From NCBI RefSeq assembly GCF_002205645.1, contig NZ_NIOF01000001.1:186001-250000 (forward strand): 64,000 nt of DNA. The letters run 5' to 3'. This DNA comes from Roseateles aquatilis (GTDB lineage: Bacteria > Pseudomonadota > Gammaproteobacteria > Burkholderiales > Burkholderiaceae_C). Position numbers and translations under genes: made by a program. The notes under the pieces are model-generated. The model was not told the origin of the DNA, ran no database searches, and was given only the letters and a program-made list of their open reading frames with translations. The first letter of the stretch is position 1. Each line of letters starts with the position of its first letter. Positions 53,292 through 63,714 of the stretch are shown in pieces.

Positions 53292-53726
53292 TCAGTTCAG
53301 CCGCGTCGTCGGCCTGGCCAGCAACACCCGCTCGAACGCCCGGAAGTGACGGCAGGAGCGCATCGGGTCGTCCATGCGCTCGTACAGCGCGCCGAGGCAG
53401 TAATGGGCGTCGGCCATGTCGGGATCAAGCGCCAGCGCGTGCTCGTAGGCTTCCAGCGCCTCGATCAGCGCACCCGTTTCCTCCAGCGCCGCGCCATGCT
53501 GCAGATGGACCCGCGCGCTGCCGGCGCATCGCTCGATCGCCAGCTCCAGCAACGCCAGCGCTTCCTGGCCGCGACCTTGCCGCCGGAAGTGGGTGGCGAG
53601 CTTCACGTAGGCGTCCTCCGCGATGCGCAGCGCCTGCGGATCGGCCATCGGACTGGCCAGGGCAGGCAGCGCGGCGGCGGTGACGTGAGCGTCGGAGCGG
53701 CGGGTCGAGGTGGCGGCGTAGGTCAT
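53292..53726 (-). CDS. Small tetratricopeptide-repeat protein
   Basis: The protein has 144 residues with no signal peptide or membrane segment. Three TPR-like helix pairs cover about 30-125, for example VHLQHGAALEETGALIEALE and ALALDPDMADAHYCLGALYE. An AGGAAG ribosome site lies about nine bases upstream of the ATG. Such small TPR proteins usually bind partners, and in related bacteria many have type III secretion chaperone-like folds, but nothing here points to a given partner. It stands alone, with 133 non-coding bases on each side. Confidence 0.82.
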   Translation of the reverse strand: MTYAATSTRRSDAHVTAAALPALASPMADPQALRIAEDAYVKLATHFRRQGRGQEALALLELAIERCAGSARVHLQHGAALEETGALIEALEAYEHALALDPDMADAHYCLGALYERMDDPMRSCRHFRAFERVLLARPTTRLN

Positions 53727-53859
53727 GTCGATGGCTTCCTGTTGTTGGACACGAAGTTATCGCGATGCCCGTGCCCGCGCTGCCGGCAGAAGGAGCGAGG
53801 CGGCGTAGGACAAGCGGCATGCCGTCGCGGCGCCGTCGCGCGGACCGCGTCGGCAATCC

Positions 53860-54255
<396 letters not shown>

Positions 54256-54334
54256 GCGGCGAGCATGCCACGGCGATGGTGACAAGGTCCCGCGCGAGAG
54301 ATCGGCCGTGCAACGCCTGACGAATAATCCCGGC

Positions 54335-55399
54335 ATGAACTTCATTCGCCCTCGCGCCCTCCTGCTCGCCACGCTCCTCACGACGACCAGCGCCGTGGCG
54401 CTGGCGGAAACACCGCTGGTGGAGGCGCAGTCACGGGTCGCCTGGACGTCGCTGCGGACGCTGGTGTCCAAGGCGCTGCTCCATGGGCAGGTCAACCCGC
54501 AGGTCGCCGCGTGCGTGCGGACGTTGCCGCCCAACAGCTTTCATCAGGTCATCCGCCAGATCGCCGACGACAGCTTCGAGCCGTCCGCGCAAGGCATGGT
54601 GGACGACTTCCTGAACTCGCCGGTGGGCCAGAAGCAGGCGAAGCGGGCATGGCTGACGGTTTTTCAGAACCAGCAGTTGCCGCTGCCCCAGCCCATGCCG
54701 GAGTACTCCGCGGAAGACAGGCAGCAGCTCGAGATCTTCTCCGGGCTGACGGCCGTGCGGCGGTATCTGGACGAGAGCTTCCTGGACAGTCCGAAGGCCT
54801 CGCCGCTGATCCAGGGTCGCGTGCGCGAGTTGATGCAGCAGTGCGCGGAGAAGGTGACGCGCGCCGCCGCCTCGCAGGCAGGAGCTTCGCAGGCAGGGGC
54901 TCCGCAGACGACGCCGCGGGTCGGCACGACGGCCGCGACGGCCGCGACAGCCGCGGCGCCCGCCGACTCGGCGGCTACCGAGAGCCGTGACGCGGCACTC
55001 GGCGCGATCGGCACGGCCTACTTCATCGTCGGAAGGATCGGCAAGGACTGCCTGTCGCTGCTGAATCGGCCGGACACCGCGCAGGATTTCGTCGCCGTCT
55101 GGCAAAAGCGCAACGAAGTCTTCGTGACCGCCGCGTCGAAGTACCAGGCCAGGCGACTGGCGGAAGCACGGGCGCAAGGCGGCAAGGCGCAGGCCGACGT
55201 GGTCTGGGGCCAGATGACCGGCGCCGTGCGCGCGAGCGGCGAAGGCGCGGTGCGCGGCATGCTCGACCAGCCGGATCGCACGGCCGCATGCCAACGCGCG
55301 GTTGATCTGATCGACAAGGGCGCGTTCGACCTGAAGCCGGGGCAGCCGATGCATGACGAGTTGCAATCGCTGGTCGCCTGGGCCGAGACACAGCGATAG
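54335..55399 (+). CDS. Secreted hypothetical protein
   Basis: The protein has 354 residues and is not recognised. ATG 54335-54337 is chosen because a signal peptide (LLLATLLTTTSAVALAE) follows at once. The upstream extension overlaps the divergent gene. Two similar helical halves are separated by an Ala/Thr/Gln-rich linker (about 175-215) that contains ASQAG repeats. Each half has Cys residues (ACVRTLPP, QQCAEKV, KDCLSLL, TAACQRAV) that could pair. It is probably periplasmic. The VOC gene follows on the same strand after 46 bases. Confidence 0.75.
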   Translation: MNFIRPRALLLATLLTTTSAVALAETPLVEAQSRVAWTSLRTLVSKALLHGQVNPQVAACVRTLPPNSFHQVIRQIADDSFEPSAQGMVDDFLNSPVGQKQAKRAWLTVFQNQQLPLPQPMPEYSAEDRQQLEIFSGLTAVRRYLDESFLDSPKASPLIQGRVRELMQQCAEKVTRAAASQAGASQAGAPQTTPRVGTTAATAATAAAPADSAATESRDAALGAIGTAYFIVGRIGKDCLSLLNRPDTAQDFVAVWQKRNEVFVTAASKYQARRLAEARAQGGKAQADVVWGQMTGAVRASGEGAVRGMLDQPDRTAACQRAVDLIDKGAFDLKPGQPMHDELQSLVAWAETQR

Positions 55400-55445
55400 G
55401 CCCCTGCGCTAAGCTCCGCGGACCTCACGACGCCCAGGAGCCCTC

Positions 55446-55829
55446 ATGAAGCGAGTCACCGGAATCGGCGGAATCTTCTTCAACGCCAAGGACCCCGCCA
55501 CCTTGCGCGATTGGTACAAGACGCACCTGGGCATCGACGTCCAGCCCTGGGGCGGCGCCGCCTTCTCGTGGGCCGACGCCGACGGCCAGCCCACCGGCGG
55601 CACGACGGTCTGGTCCATCGGCGCCGGCGACGGGGATGCCATCGCGCCCGGCAAGTCGTTCACGATCAACTATCGCGTGGACGATCTCGCCGCGCTGCTG
55701 CAGGCGCTCCGTGACGAGGGCTGCGACGTCCTGGAAAAGAGCGACGACTCGGCGTACGGCAAGTTCGGCTGGGTCATCGACCCCGAGGGCAACCGCGTCG
55801 AGCTGTGGGAGCCGCCGGCGGGGCAATGA
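55446..55829 (+). CDS. VOC-family (glyoxalase-like) protein
   Basis: The protein has 127 residues of the single-chain betaalpha-betabetabeta fold repeated twice. The N-terminus, GGIFFNAKDPATLRDWYKTHLG, is typical of a small VOC branch. YGKFGWVIDPEGNRVELWEPP near the C-terminus holds the metal-side Glu. An AGGAG ribosome site precedes the ATG (CCCAGGAGCCCTCATG). It may bind a metal and act on a small electrophile or an antibiotic. The substrate is unknown. Confidence 0.92.
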   Translation: MKRVTGIGGIFFNAKDPATLRDWYKTHLGIDVQPWGGAAFSWADADGQPTGGTTVWSIGAGDGDAIAPGKSFTINYRVDDLAALLQALRDEGCDVLEKSDDSAYGKFGWVIDPEGNRVELWEPPAGQ

Positions 55830-55935
55830 CGGCCGTCTTCGGCGACGGCAACGCCACGCTCGGCGGCCCGGGCGCGACCGGCGCCGCATCGCGCGGGTGC
55901 CGGGCGCCCGCGCGACGCCGCGCGGCCTCGGCGCC

Positions 55936-56469
55936 TCAGCGCTGCCCGGCCTGCACCGCGCGCGCCCGGTCCGTGTAGCCCTTGTAGGCCGGGATCGCGA
56001 CGGCGGCGACGAGGCCGACCAAGGCGATCACCGGCAGGATCACGCCCAGCACCCGCACGCCCCAGGTGTTGGGCGGGGGCGGCGCGCCGAAACGGTTCGC
56101 GCCCTTGCTGCCCGGCACGAAGATCCAGATCAGTGCGATGACCGGCACGATGACCGTCAGCGTCCACCAGCCGCTGATGTTGAGGTCGTGGCACCGCTTG
56201 ATGCCGATGATCACGGTGAACCAAAGCACCGCGGCCAGCGCCGCCCAGCCCGCGAGCATCGCCAGCACCGAGCCGCCGAGCACGAACATCAGCCCGCCCG
56301 ACACGGCCGTGTGGATCAACGACGCGCCGGTGGAATAGGCCAGATAGCGCAGCCGCCCGATCCGCCCCTTGGCGGAGAACATCTTGAGCTCCGCCGCGGG
56401 CACGGGCGGCGCCACGTCGGCCACCGCGGCGACGGGCGGGGCGTACTGGTTCAGCGTGGGTTCGATCAT
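55936..56469 (-). CDS. DUF805-like membrane protein
   Basis: The protein has 177 residues from ATG 56467-56469. A Pro/Ala-rich cytoplasmic N-terminus leads to the DUF805 start (MFSAKGRIGRLRYLAYSTG), with about four membrane helices. The family motif IIGIKRCHDLNISGWW lies near 95. After a short loop comes a final helix, IPAYKGYTDRARAVQ. That last stretch looks like the N-terminal pilin-like tail found in some DUF805 proteins. It sits 34 bases after the DUF58 gene and may be the last gene of that operon. Confidence 0.88.
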   Translation of the reverse strand: MIEPTLNQYAPPVAAVADVAPPVPAAELKMFSAKGRIGRLRYLAYSTGASLIHTAVSGGLMFVLGGSVLAMLAGWAALAAVLWFTVIIGIKRCHDLNISGWWTLTVIVPVIALIWIFVPGSKGANRFGAPPPPNTWGVRVLGVILPVIALVGLVAAVAIPAYKGYTDRARAVQAGQR

Positions 56470-56503
56470 CGGGTCCTCCTGGGTTGAATCTGAATCTGAA
56501 AGC

Positions 56504-57873
56504 TCACAACAGTCCCGCGCGCTTGACCTGGTGGTACCGGTTGACCAGCGTGGCGGCGAGCGCGCGCGGCTCGACGTCGATGGACAGCTTGTCGTGGTCC
56601 ACCACGCGGGCGAAGGCATCGTGGCGCGCCTGGGTCAGCAGGTGCGCGCTGGCCACCGTGACGGCGTCCTCGGGGCCGGCGATGGGCTGCGCGGCCATGC
56701 GCCCCAGCGCGGTCTCGCGCAGGCTGGCCAGCAGCACCAGGTGACGGCGGCGCAACAGGCGCAGCGCCGGCTGCAGCTCGGGCGAATCCTCGTCGCGGAA
56801 GTTGGTCAGCACGATGACCAGCGAGCGGCGGCGCAGTCGGTGCGACAGCGCCTCGGCCGCGGCCAGGTAGTCGGAATGGTGCCCGCCCGGTTGCAGGTCG
56901 TGCATCTTGTTCATCAGCACGTTGAGCGCGCCCATGCCCTTGCGCGGCGCGCAGTCGCGACGCGCGCCCTCCTCGCAGCCGAAGGTCATCGCGCCGACCT
57001 CGTCGCCCTCGGAGAGCGCCACGTAGGCCAGCAGCATCAACGCGTCCAGCGCGTCGTCGAAGTGGCTGGTCTCGCCCACGTCGGCCGATCGCTCGTCGGC
57101 GCGCATGCGGCGGCCGCAATCGAGCAGGAACATCACGCATTGGTCGCGCTCGTCCTGGTACTCCCGCACGACGGGCTTGCGCTGGCGCAGCGAGGCCTTG
57201 GCGTCGAGGTGTCGCAGCGGGTCGCCGCGCCGATATTCGGCGAGCTGGCGGAAGTCGGTGCCCTGCCCGCGCTGAATGAAGTTCTTGATGCCGATCTGCG
57301 CCAGGCGACGATCGCCGGACAGCCACGCATAACGCGCCAGCGCCGCGAAGTTGGGATAGACGCGCAGGTCGCGCGGCTCGCCCATGCGCTCGCGCACCTC
57401 GAAGAGCCCTGCCCGCGTGCGCCACAAGAGCTGGGTGATGCCCAGCGTCGCCACGCCGCGCTGCCGCGCCGTGGCGCGGAACTGCACGCTGACGCGCGTC
57501 TGCGCGGCCAGGGTCAGCGCATGCGGCAGGCCCTCGAAGTCGAAGAGCGGGTCGAGCTCGTCGAAGACCTGCAGGCGCCAGGCCATCGGGCCGGGATTGA
57601 CGAGGTCCAGCTTGAGCTCGGTCGGCGCGCCGATGGCGAAGGCCGCCGGCAGCCGCCGCTCCACCCGCAGGCCGCCACTGGCCCACAGCCGCGAGCTGCG
57701 CCACAGGTCGACGACGGCCAGCACCAGCAGCGCGCCCAGCACCGCGCCGCCCACCGGCGCCACGACGGCCAGCGGGGCCCCCAGGGCCAGCGCGATCGCG
57801 AAGGCGAGGCACAGCGCGACCAGCACCGCGATGCTGGCCCGCGTGGGCAGGACGAGGCGGCGGGCGGTGGTCT

Positions 57874-57877
<4 letters not shown>
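56504..57877 (-). CDS. DUF58 domain protein
   Basis: The protein has 457 residues. Two membrane helices lie near 15-55, then a beta-rich domain (about 70-190). DUF58 follows at about 195-300, with FRQLAEYRRGDPLRHLDAKASLR. A VWA-like fold comes next (VMFLLDCGRRM). The DUF58 gene is nearly always linked to MoxR. Here its ATG overlaps the MoxR stop. The MoxR AAA+ protein is thought to act as a chaperone for such VWA-like partners, perhaps loading metal. It is part of a seven-gene overlapping operon. Confidence 0.94.
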
Positions 57878-58850
<973 letters not shown>

Positions 58851-58854
<4 letters not shown>

Positions 58855-60089
58855 GGCGAATGTCTTTCTTCGTGAGGTCGTTGCAGGCGGCGCCGGGCCG
58901 ATTCGAGCAGGTGCAGGCGCGGCGGCAGCTCCGCGCGGGTGCAGAGCCGCGAGGACATGGCCGTCGCCAGGTCGTCGCGCGCCACCAGGGTGGCATCCGC
59001 GATGGCGTGGGCGCGTTCCAGCCGGGTCAGTCGGCCGTAGCCGGGCAGTGTGTTGGACGCCGCTTCATCGAGCGCCCGCTGCTGGGCTGCCAGCAGCGCG
59101 TCGCCGCCCTCGCGATGCAGATAGGCGCCCATGCCGCGCACCTGCTCGGAGATGGACCGGCGCAGGCGCGGCGGCGGCGCCAGCCGTGGACCGAACCGGA
59201 TGGCACCGCGCCACAGGGCGGCCGCCAGGGCCAACGCACCGAACAGGATCGCGATCCAGCCGCTGTGCCACAACCAGGGCAGCAAGGCCTCGCGTTGTTC
59301 GCCCAGGTAGATCCAGACCTCGGCGCCAGGCTCGGCCTGCACCGCCGCGGCCAGGAGCACCGGGGCGTCGCAGCGCAGCGCCCAGTCGTTGTGGAAGAGC
59401 ATGCGGCTCGTGTTCAGCACGGTCACGCTGCCCTGCCCCACCGAAACACGCAGCCCCTGCGCGCCGAGCTTCTGCTCCAGCGTCCAGGTGGCCTCGTGGC
59501 CCGGCTTGGTCCTCAACCGCTGACTCCAGCGGAAGGAGCTGCATAGCTCAAGCTTGCCGACGTTGCCGAAGATCGGGGGGTTCGACGTCATGCGTTCGCC
59601 TTCGCGATCCGGCCCACCGGCCGCGGGCGTGACCGCGGGAGCACGAGCGCGCTCGGCGGCGGAAGCCGCCGAGGCCGCTTCCGCCGCTTCCCGGCGGACC
59701 CTCTCGCCGACGGGGACGCGCTGCACCGGCACCCAGTCCTCCAGCTTGGTGTCGTCCCAGTCGAACCCTTCCACCAGCACGAGGTGCCCCCCGCGCTCCA
59801 CCCATCGATGCAATTGTTCGGCGCGGCCTGGCATCAAGGTCCAGTTGCCGGAAAGCAGGACCAGGCGCGCGTGTTTCGGCGGCAGCGCGTCCAGCTCCTC
59901 GCGGTGCTGCGCCTGCAGGCCCAGCCGGCGCAGCACCTGCTCGAAGGCATAGACCGGGTTCTTCAACGCCTCACCCTGCGAACGGCGTGGACGTTCCCGC
60001 TCGACCCACTCGGTCTGGGTCGAGAACCACCAGCCGCCGAGCACCGACACCAGCAGCACGAGCGCCCAGATCACGCGGTCGCGATTCAT
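58851..60089 (-). CDS. DUF4350-like membrane protein
   Basis: The protein has 412 residues from ATG 60087-60089, overlapping the DUF4129 stop. An N-terminal helix (VIWALVLLVSVLGGWWF) and a second helix near 285-305 flank a domain of about 230 residues. This domain resembles glutamine-amidotransferase-like DUF4350 (NPVYAFEQVLRRLG, VERGGHLVLVEG). An Ala/Glu linker lies near 145-170. The C-terminal 100 residues are cytoplasmic and helical. DUF4350 proteins occur with MoxR and DUF4129 in many bacteria, but the activity is unknown. Confidence 0.85.
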
Positions 60090-60955
60090 GTCGCCGCTCC
60101 CGTGGGCATGCGGACGTCGAAGTCGGCGCACAGGTGCTCGAACACCTCCGGCGACAGCTCGCGCCGGGCGTACGCCACCGTCTGCCAGCCCGCCACCAGT
60201 TGCGTCAGGAAGGTCTGCGACGCCGCCTCCAGGTGCGGGGCCGACAGGGCCAGGCAGTCACGTTCCGTGCTGGCCGCGCGGATCGGCACGCCATGTCCAT
60301 GGACCAGCCGCGACAGCGCGCCGCGGTACAGCAGCGACAGGGCCGCGCGCGTTTCGCCGCGCTGCCACAGCGCGCGCGCCGCGCCGCCGATGTCGGCGGG
60401 CAGGCTCTCGGGGCGGATGTCCAGCGTGCCCACGTGGGTCGGCGGCGCGGCCGTCAGCGCGCGGCCGGCCTGCTGGCGCTGGAGCAGGTCCCTCAGGCGC
60501 AGCAGCACCCACACCAGCAGGCCGGCGCCGACCAGCCACATGGCCACGCGCAGTCCCGCGGACAGACTGTCGATCAGATCGCGCCACCAACGGAAATCGT
60601 CCTGCTTGCCGGGCGTCTTCCTGGCCTCGTCCTTCTTCTTGAGGCGCAAGACCCTGGTCTTCTCCATGCCGGCCAACAGCGGGTCGGCCTGCACGGCGCT
60701 CGCGGCCGCCAGCACCGCGCGCGCGTCGATCGCCGACGCTGGGGCCGATGCCGCGGCTGGCGGCGCGGCGGGAGCCGACGCTGATGCCGACGCCGACGCC
60801 GACGCTGATGCCGACGCTGATGCCTGTGTCTGCGACCGTGGCGATGCCGTTGCCGATGCGGATGCCGATGGCGACACCGTCACCGCCGGCGTGCGCGCGC
60901 CGCCGACGCTGCTCCCCAGGACCACCGCCAGCACGATCACGTCACGTAAACGCAC
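60086..60955 (-). CDS. DUF4129 domain protein
   Basis: The protein has 289 residues. An N-terminal helix or signal peptide leads to a Ser-Ala alternating tract (about 28-62), coded by an imperfect 6-bp repeat at about 60780-60870. One membrane helix lies near 135-155 (AGLRVAMWLVGAGLLVWVLL). DUF4129 follows, with ALWQRGETRAALSLLYRGAL near 195. The C-terminal domain often includes a transglutaminase-like link in relatives, but none is seen here. It overlaps the gene before by 14 bases. Confidence 0.88.
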   Translation of the reverse strand: MRLRDVIVLAVVLGSSVGGARTPAVTVSPSASASATASPRSQTQASASASASASASASASAPAAPPAAASAPASAIDARAVLAAASAVQADPLLAGMEKTRVLRLKKKDEARKTPGKQDDFRWWRDLIDSLSAGLRVAMWLVGAGLLVWVLLRLRDLLQRQQAGRALTAAPPTHVGTLDIRPESLPADIGGAARALWQRGETRAALSLLYRGALSRLVHGHGVPIRAASTERDCLALSAPHLEAASQTFLTQLVAGWQTVAYARRELSPEVFEHLCADFDVRMPTGAAT

Positions 60956-61688
60956 GGCGGAACTCCTGCTCGATGTCCCAGGCCTCGAGGACCACGCGCC
61001 GGTTCAGGTACATCGCGAACCCCGCCGCGACGTAGAACGGCTCCAGGAACAGCACCACCAGCATGTAGGCCGACGCCAGCAGCATGTCCAGGCCCAGTTG
61101 GCCGGCCGCATGCGTCTCGGGGCGGAAGAACCAGTCCCACACCCCGGCGCTGCGGTTTTCTGGCGCGAACCACCACACCAGCGCGATCAGCGCGTAGCTC
61201 AGCACCGCCTCCGCGTGCACGAACGCGGTCTGCAGCGCCGTGGCCGCGCCGCGGTTCTCGTTGAGCATCAGCTGGACGCGCTGGCGCCGCGCGCCGCCGC
61301 GCTGGCCTTCGAGCTGTTCGACCGGCTGCGTGTACGCACGCCACGGCGAGAAGCGCCGCCACAGCAGCGTGCGCAGCAATTGCCCGCCGAAGACCTGCCG
61401 CCGCGCGCGCCACAGATCGGACCAGCGCGTGGCCTCGCCAAAGACCGCGCGCGACATCACGAACAGCAGGCTGCGGTCCAGCCAGGGCTTGAGCCAGAAC
61501 ACGATCAGCATGGGCAGCCAGCTCTGAACGTCCACGGTGCACATGGCCAGCACCGCCACGACCAGGAACACCGGCGTGAAGCACCGCCAGATCGACGGCG
61601 CCTGCGCGCGCACCAGCGCCAGGCCCAGATCGCAGGCCTCGCCCTGGCTGCGCGGCCGCAGCACGACGGCCAGTCCCTCAACCCGCAT
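60942..61688 (-). CDS. Membrane protein of the MoxR operon, family not recognised
   Basis: The protein has 248 residues with about four hydrophobic segments. They lie near 37-70 (FLVVAVLAMCTVD, MLIVFWLKPWLD), 165-180 and 200-225. It is rich in Trp and Arg (TLLWRRFSPWRAY). It overlaps SpoIIM-like by 11 bases and DUF4129 by 14 bases, so it belongs to the operon. Proteins at this place in similar operons are poorly studied. No catalytic motif can be pointed out. Confidence 0.8.
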   Translation of the reverse strand: MRVEGLAVVLRPRSQGEACDLGLALVRAQAPSIWRCFTPVFLVVAVLAMCTVDVQSWLPMLIVFWLKPWLDRSLLFVMSRAVFGEATRWSDLWRARRQVFGGQLLRTLLWRRFSPWRAYTQPVEQLEGQRGGARRQRVQLMLNENRGAATALQTAFVHAEAVLSYALIALVWWFAPENRSAGVWDWFFRPETHAAGQLGLDMLLASAYMLVVLFLEPFYVAAGFAMYLNRRVVLEAWDIEQEFRRAFT

Positions 61689-62646
61689 GCGCGCCCCCTC
61701 GCCCCATCAGGCCCAGCCAGGCGAGCACCAGCGCCCAGCACACGGCGGCGACGCCGTACTTGACCGCCGGCGTGATCCAGCCCGCGGAGGACCAGAAGGC
61801 CTCGACGGCGGCGGCGATCAGCAGCAGGAAGAACGCCGCGTAGATCAGCGGCACGGCCGCCCGCGCGGACTCGCGCAGCGCCTCCAGCCGGCCCAGGCGT
61901 CCCGGCGCCAGCCAGCCCAGGCCCATCCGCAGGCCGGCCGCGCCCGACAGCACAATGCCGGTGAGCTCGAAGGGCGAGTGCGTGGCCACGAAGGGCCAGA
62001 GGTTGTGGCCCAGGCCGACACGCTGCAGATGCCCGAGGGTGACGCCGATCGCCAGGCCGTTGTAGAGCAGCACGAAGGCGCTGCCCACGCCGGCCAGGAT
62101 GCCGGCGCCGAAGCAGCGGAAGCCGATGCCGATGTTGTTGAAGATGTAGAAGCCGAACATCTGCCAGTCGTCGTCGGCCCCGCGCACCCGTCCCAGCGCG
62201 TCCTTGCCGTCGGCGTACATGGCCTCGTAGTCACGCAGCTGGCTGGCGTCCAGCAGGCGCAGCGCGAAGTCCGGGCTGTGCAACGTCAACGCGTAGGCCA
62301 GCGCCAGCGGCAGCGCGAAGAGCAGCAGCGCCAGCAGCACGAAACGCCCTTGCGCGCGCACCGCGCGGGGCAGGTCCACGCGCAGGAGCCGGGCCAGCGG
62401 CCGCAGCCCGTAGTCCTGGCGGCGGTAGATGAGCTGGTGGGCCTCCTGCGTGAGCGCCTCCAGGCGCTCCACCAGATGGATGGGATATGCGCGCGACTGC
62501 GCCAGCGCCAGGTGCTCGCACACACGCCGGTAATGCGCGGCCAGCAAGGCGCCGTCCGCCTTCTGGCCCAGCTTGGCCAGCGCCAGCTGCGCGGCGAAGG
62601 CGTCCCACACCGGGGCGTACTTCTCCTCGAAGTGCGTCGGGGTCAT
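61678..62646 (-). CDS. Stage II sporulation protein M-like (SpoIIM/DUF95) membrane protein
   Basis: The protein has 322 residues from ATG 62644-62646, overlapping the RDD stop. The N-terminal third is helical and soluble. Membrane helices follow near 103-125, 170-195, 220-245 and 265-315. FYIFNNIGIGFRCFGAGILAG and HSPFELTGIVLSGAAGLRMG are hallmarks of SpoIIM family members. In non-sporulating bacteria the gene sits with MoxR/DUF58/RDD genes, as it does here. Its job is unknown. The open frame continues upstream to 63192 but is a shadow of the RDD gene. Confidence 0.9.
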   Translation of the reverse strand: MTPTHFEEKYAPVWDAFAAQLALAKLGQKADGALLAAHYRRVCEHLALAQSRAYPIHLVERLEALTQEAHQLIYRRQDYGLRPLARLLRVDLPRAVRAQGRFVLLALLLFALPLALAYALTLHSPDFALRLLDASQLRDYEAMYADGKDALGRVRGADDDWQMFGFYIFNNIGIGFRCFGAGILAGVGSAFVLLYNGLAIGVTLGHLQRVGLGHNLWPFVATHSPFELTGIVLSGAAGLRMGLGWLAPGRLGRLEALRESARAAVPLIYAAFFLLLIAAAVEAFWSSAGWITPAVKYGVAAVCWALVLAWLGLMGRGGAHAG

Positions 62647-63353
62647 GGGCGCGTCCCCATCAGCCAATGCGCGACGCCGAGCAGGCGCTCGGACGTGCCG
62701 CGCCTGGGTTCGCCGGGTTGCACCGGCGGCAGCACGGGCGCGGCGAGCGCGGCCAGTTCCTCGAAACGTTCCGGCGTCAGACGCCTGGCGCGGCCGGCCC
62801 AGGCGCTGATGGCGGCGCGCTCGCGCTGGTTCAGGGGCCGGGCCGGCGCCAGGCTGGCGGCCGAGGGCGCCGGGTCGTGCAGGATCACCGGCTCGGTGTG
62901 GACGACCAGCGTGCCGGCGGCCAAGTCGCCCAGGCGTTTGCAATCCCGGTTCAGCAGCATCGTGACGATGCCGAAGGCATAGGCCAGCGGCAGGAAATCC
63001 GCGACGCGCAGCAGGTTGCGGGTGATGGACGCGGCCGGCGTGACCGGCAGCCCGGTGTCCATCACGACGCGCAGGCCCTGCGCGCGCTTGCCCGGCGTGG
63101 CGCCGCCACGGCCCAGCTCGAACACGATCGGGTACAGCCACTCGACGCAGAAGACGCCGATCATGACCAGCCCGCCGCCGAAGTTGCCCCACGCGCCCAG
63201 GACCATGATCAGCACCAGGTCGATGGCCAGGCGGATCAGCAGGTCGATCAGGAACGCCATCGTCCGCGCGACCAGGCCGGCCGGGCGCAGGGACAGGACG
63301 ATGCCCTCGGGGGTTTCGGCCAGCGCCAGCGTGTCGATGCGCCGCGCCGCCAT
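62643..63353 (-). CDS. RDD family membrane protein
   Basis: The protein has 236 residues. The RDD domain has AGLVARTMAFLIDLLIRLA near 28, two membrane helices and GKRAQGLRVVMDTG near 90. A further hydrophobic segment lies near 112-130. The C-terminal part (about 150-236) is cytoplasmic and Pro-rich. RDD proteins are often linked with SpoIIM and MoxR genes. No strong ribosome site precedes the ATG, and a 43-codon ORF ends 11 bases upstream, so translation may be coupled to it. Confidence 0.92.
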   Translation of the reverse strand: MAARRIDTLALAETPEGIVLSLRPAGLVARTMAFLIDLLIRLAIDLVLIMVLGAWGNFGGGLVMIGVFCVEWLYPIVFELGRGGATPGKRAQGLRVVMDTGLPVTPAASITRNLLRVADFLPLAYAFGIVTMLLNRDCKRLGDLAAGTLVVHTEPVILHDPAPSAASLAPARPLNQRERAAISAWAGRARRLTPERFEELAALAAPVLPPVQPGEPRRGTSERLLGVAHWLMGTRP

Positions 63354-63364
63354 CCGCGGCGCGT

Positions 63365-63496
63365 TCAGAGCTGGATCACCCGGGTGTCCGCGGTCGCGTC
63401 ACGCAGACACTTGCGCGACCGGACGCGCCCGTCGAGGGCGGCGTCTTCCACAAGCGCCTGGGGCGGCGCGAAGCGTTCGTCCACGTTGACCGACAT
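63365..63496 (-). CDS. Short ORF leading the RDD operon, possible remnant
   Basis: This is a 43-residue frame from ATG 63494-63496 with a good GGGAG ribosome site eight bases upstream. It begins MSVNVDERFAPPQALVEDAA, which recalls the N-termini of small membrane proteins of the NPYAPP type. No membrane part follows and the frame stops with TRVIQL. It may be a leader peptide that couples translation to the RDD gene, or the shortened end of a former membrane protein. No homologue is known to me. Confidence 0.45.
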   Translation of the reverse strand: MSVNVDERFAPPQALVEDAALDGRVRSRKCLRDATADTRVIQL

Positions 63497-63714
63497 CCCG
63501 AAACTCCCTCTCCTTGTTTGGCGGCGATTGTGTCAGCGCTTCATGACGCGGTCGATCGGTGGCATTCCCGAATGGGCCCCTCCGAAGGGGGAGCCGCCGC
63601 GGCGATGACGCGACATTCGCACGGTCGGCCGCTTGTCCCGCGGGACACCGCCCCCTGCCGCGTCACATCGAACCGATAGCATCGCGGCCTCCTCACCGCT
63701 CGCCACCGCCATCG
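63497..63714. promoter_or_regulatory. Divergent intergenic region with a palindrome
   Basis: The region includes TGTCCCGCGGGACA, a perfect 14-bp palindrome at 63634-63647, about 70 bases ahead of the rightward gene. A small CCCC/GGGG hairpin lies near 63577-63590. It separates the RDD-MoxR operon from the secreted protein gene. No firm promoter hexamers were found for either direction. Confidence 0.5.
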
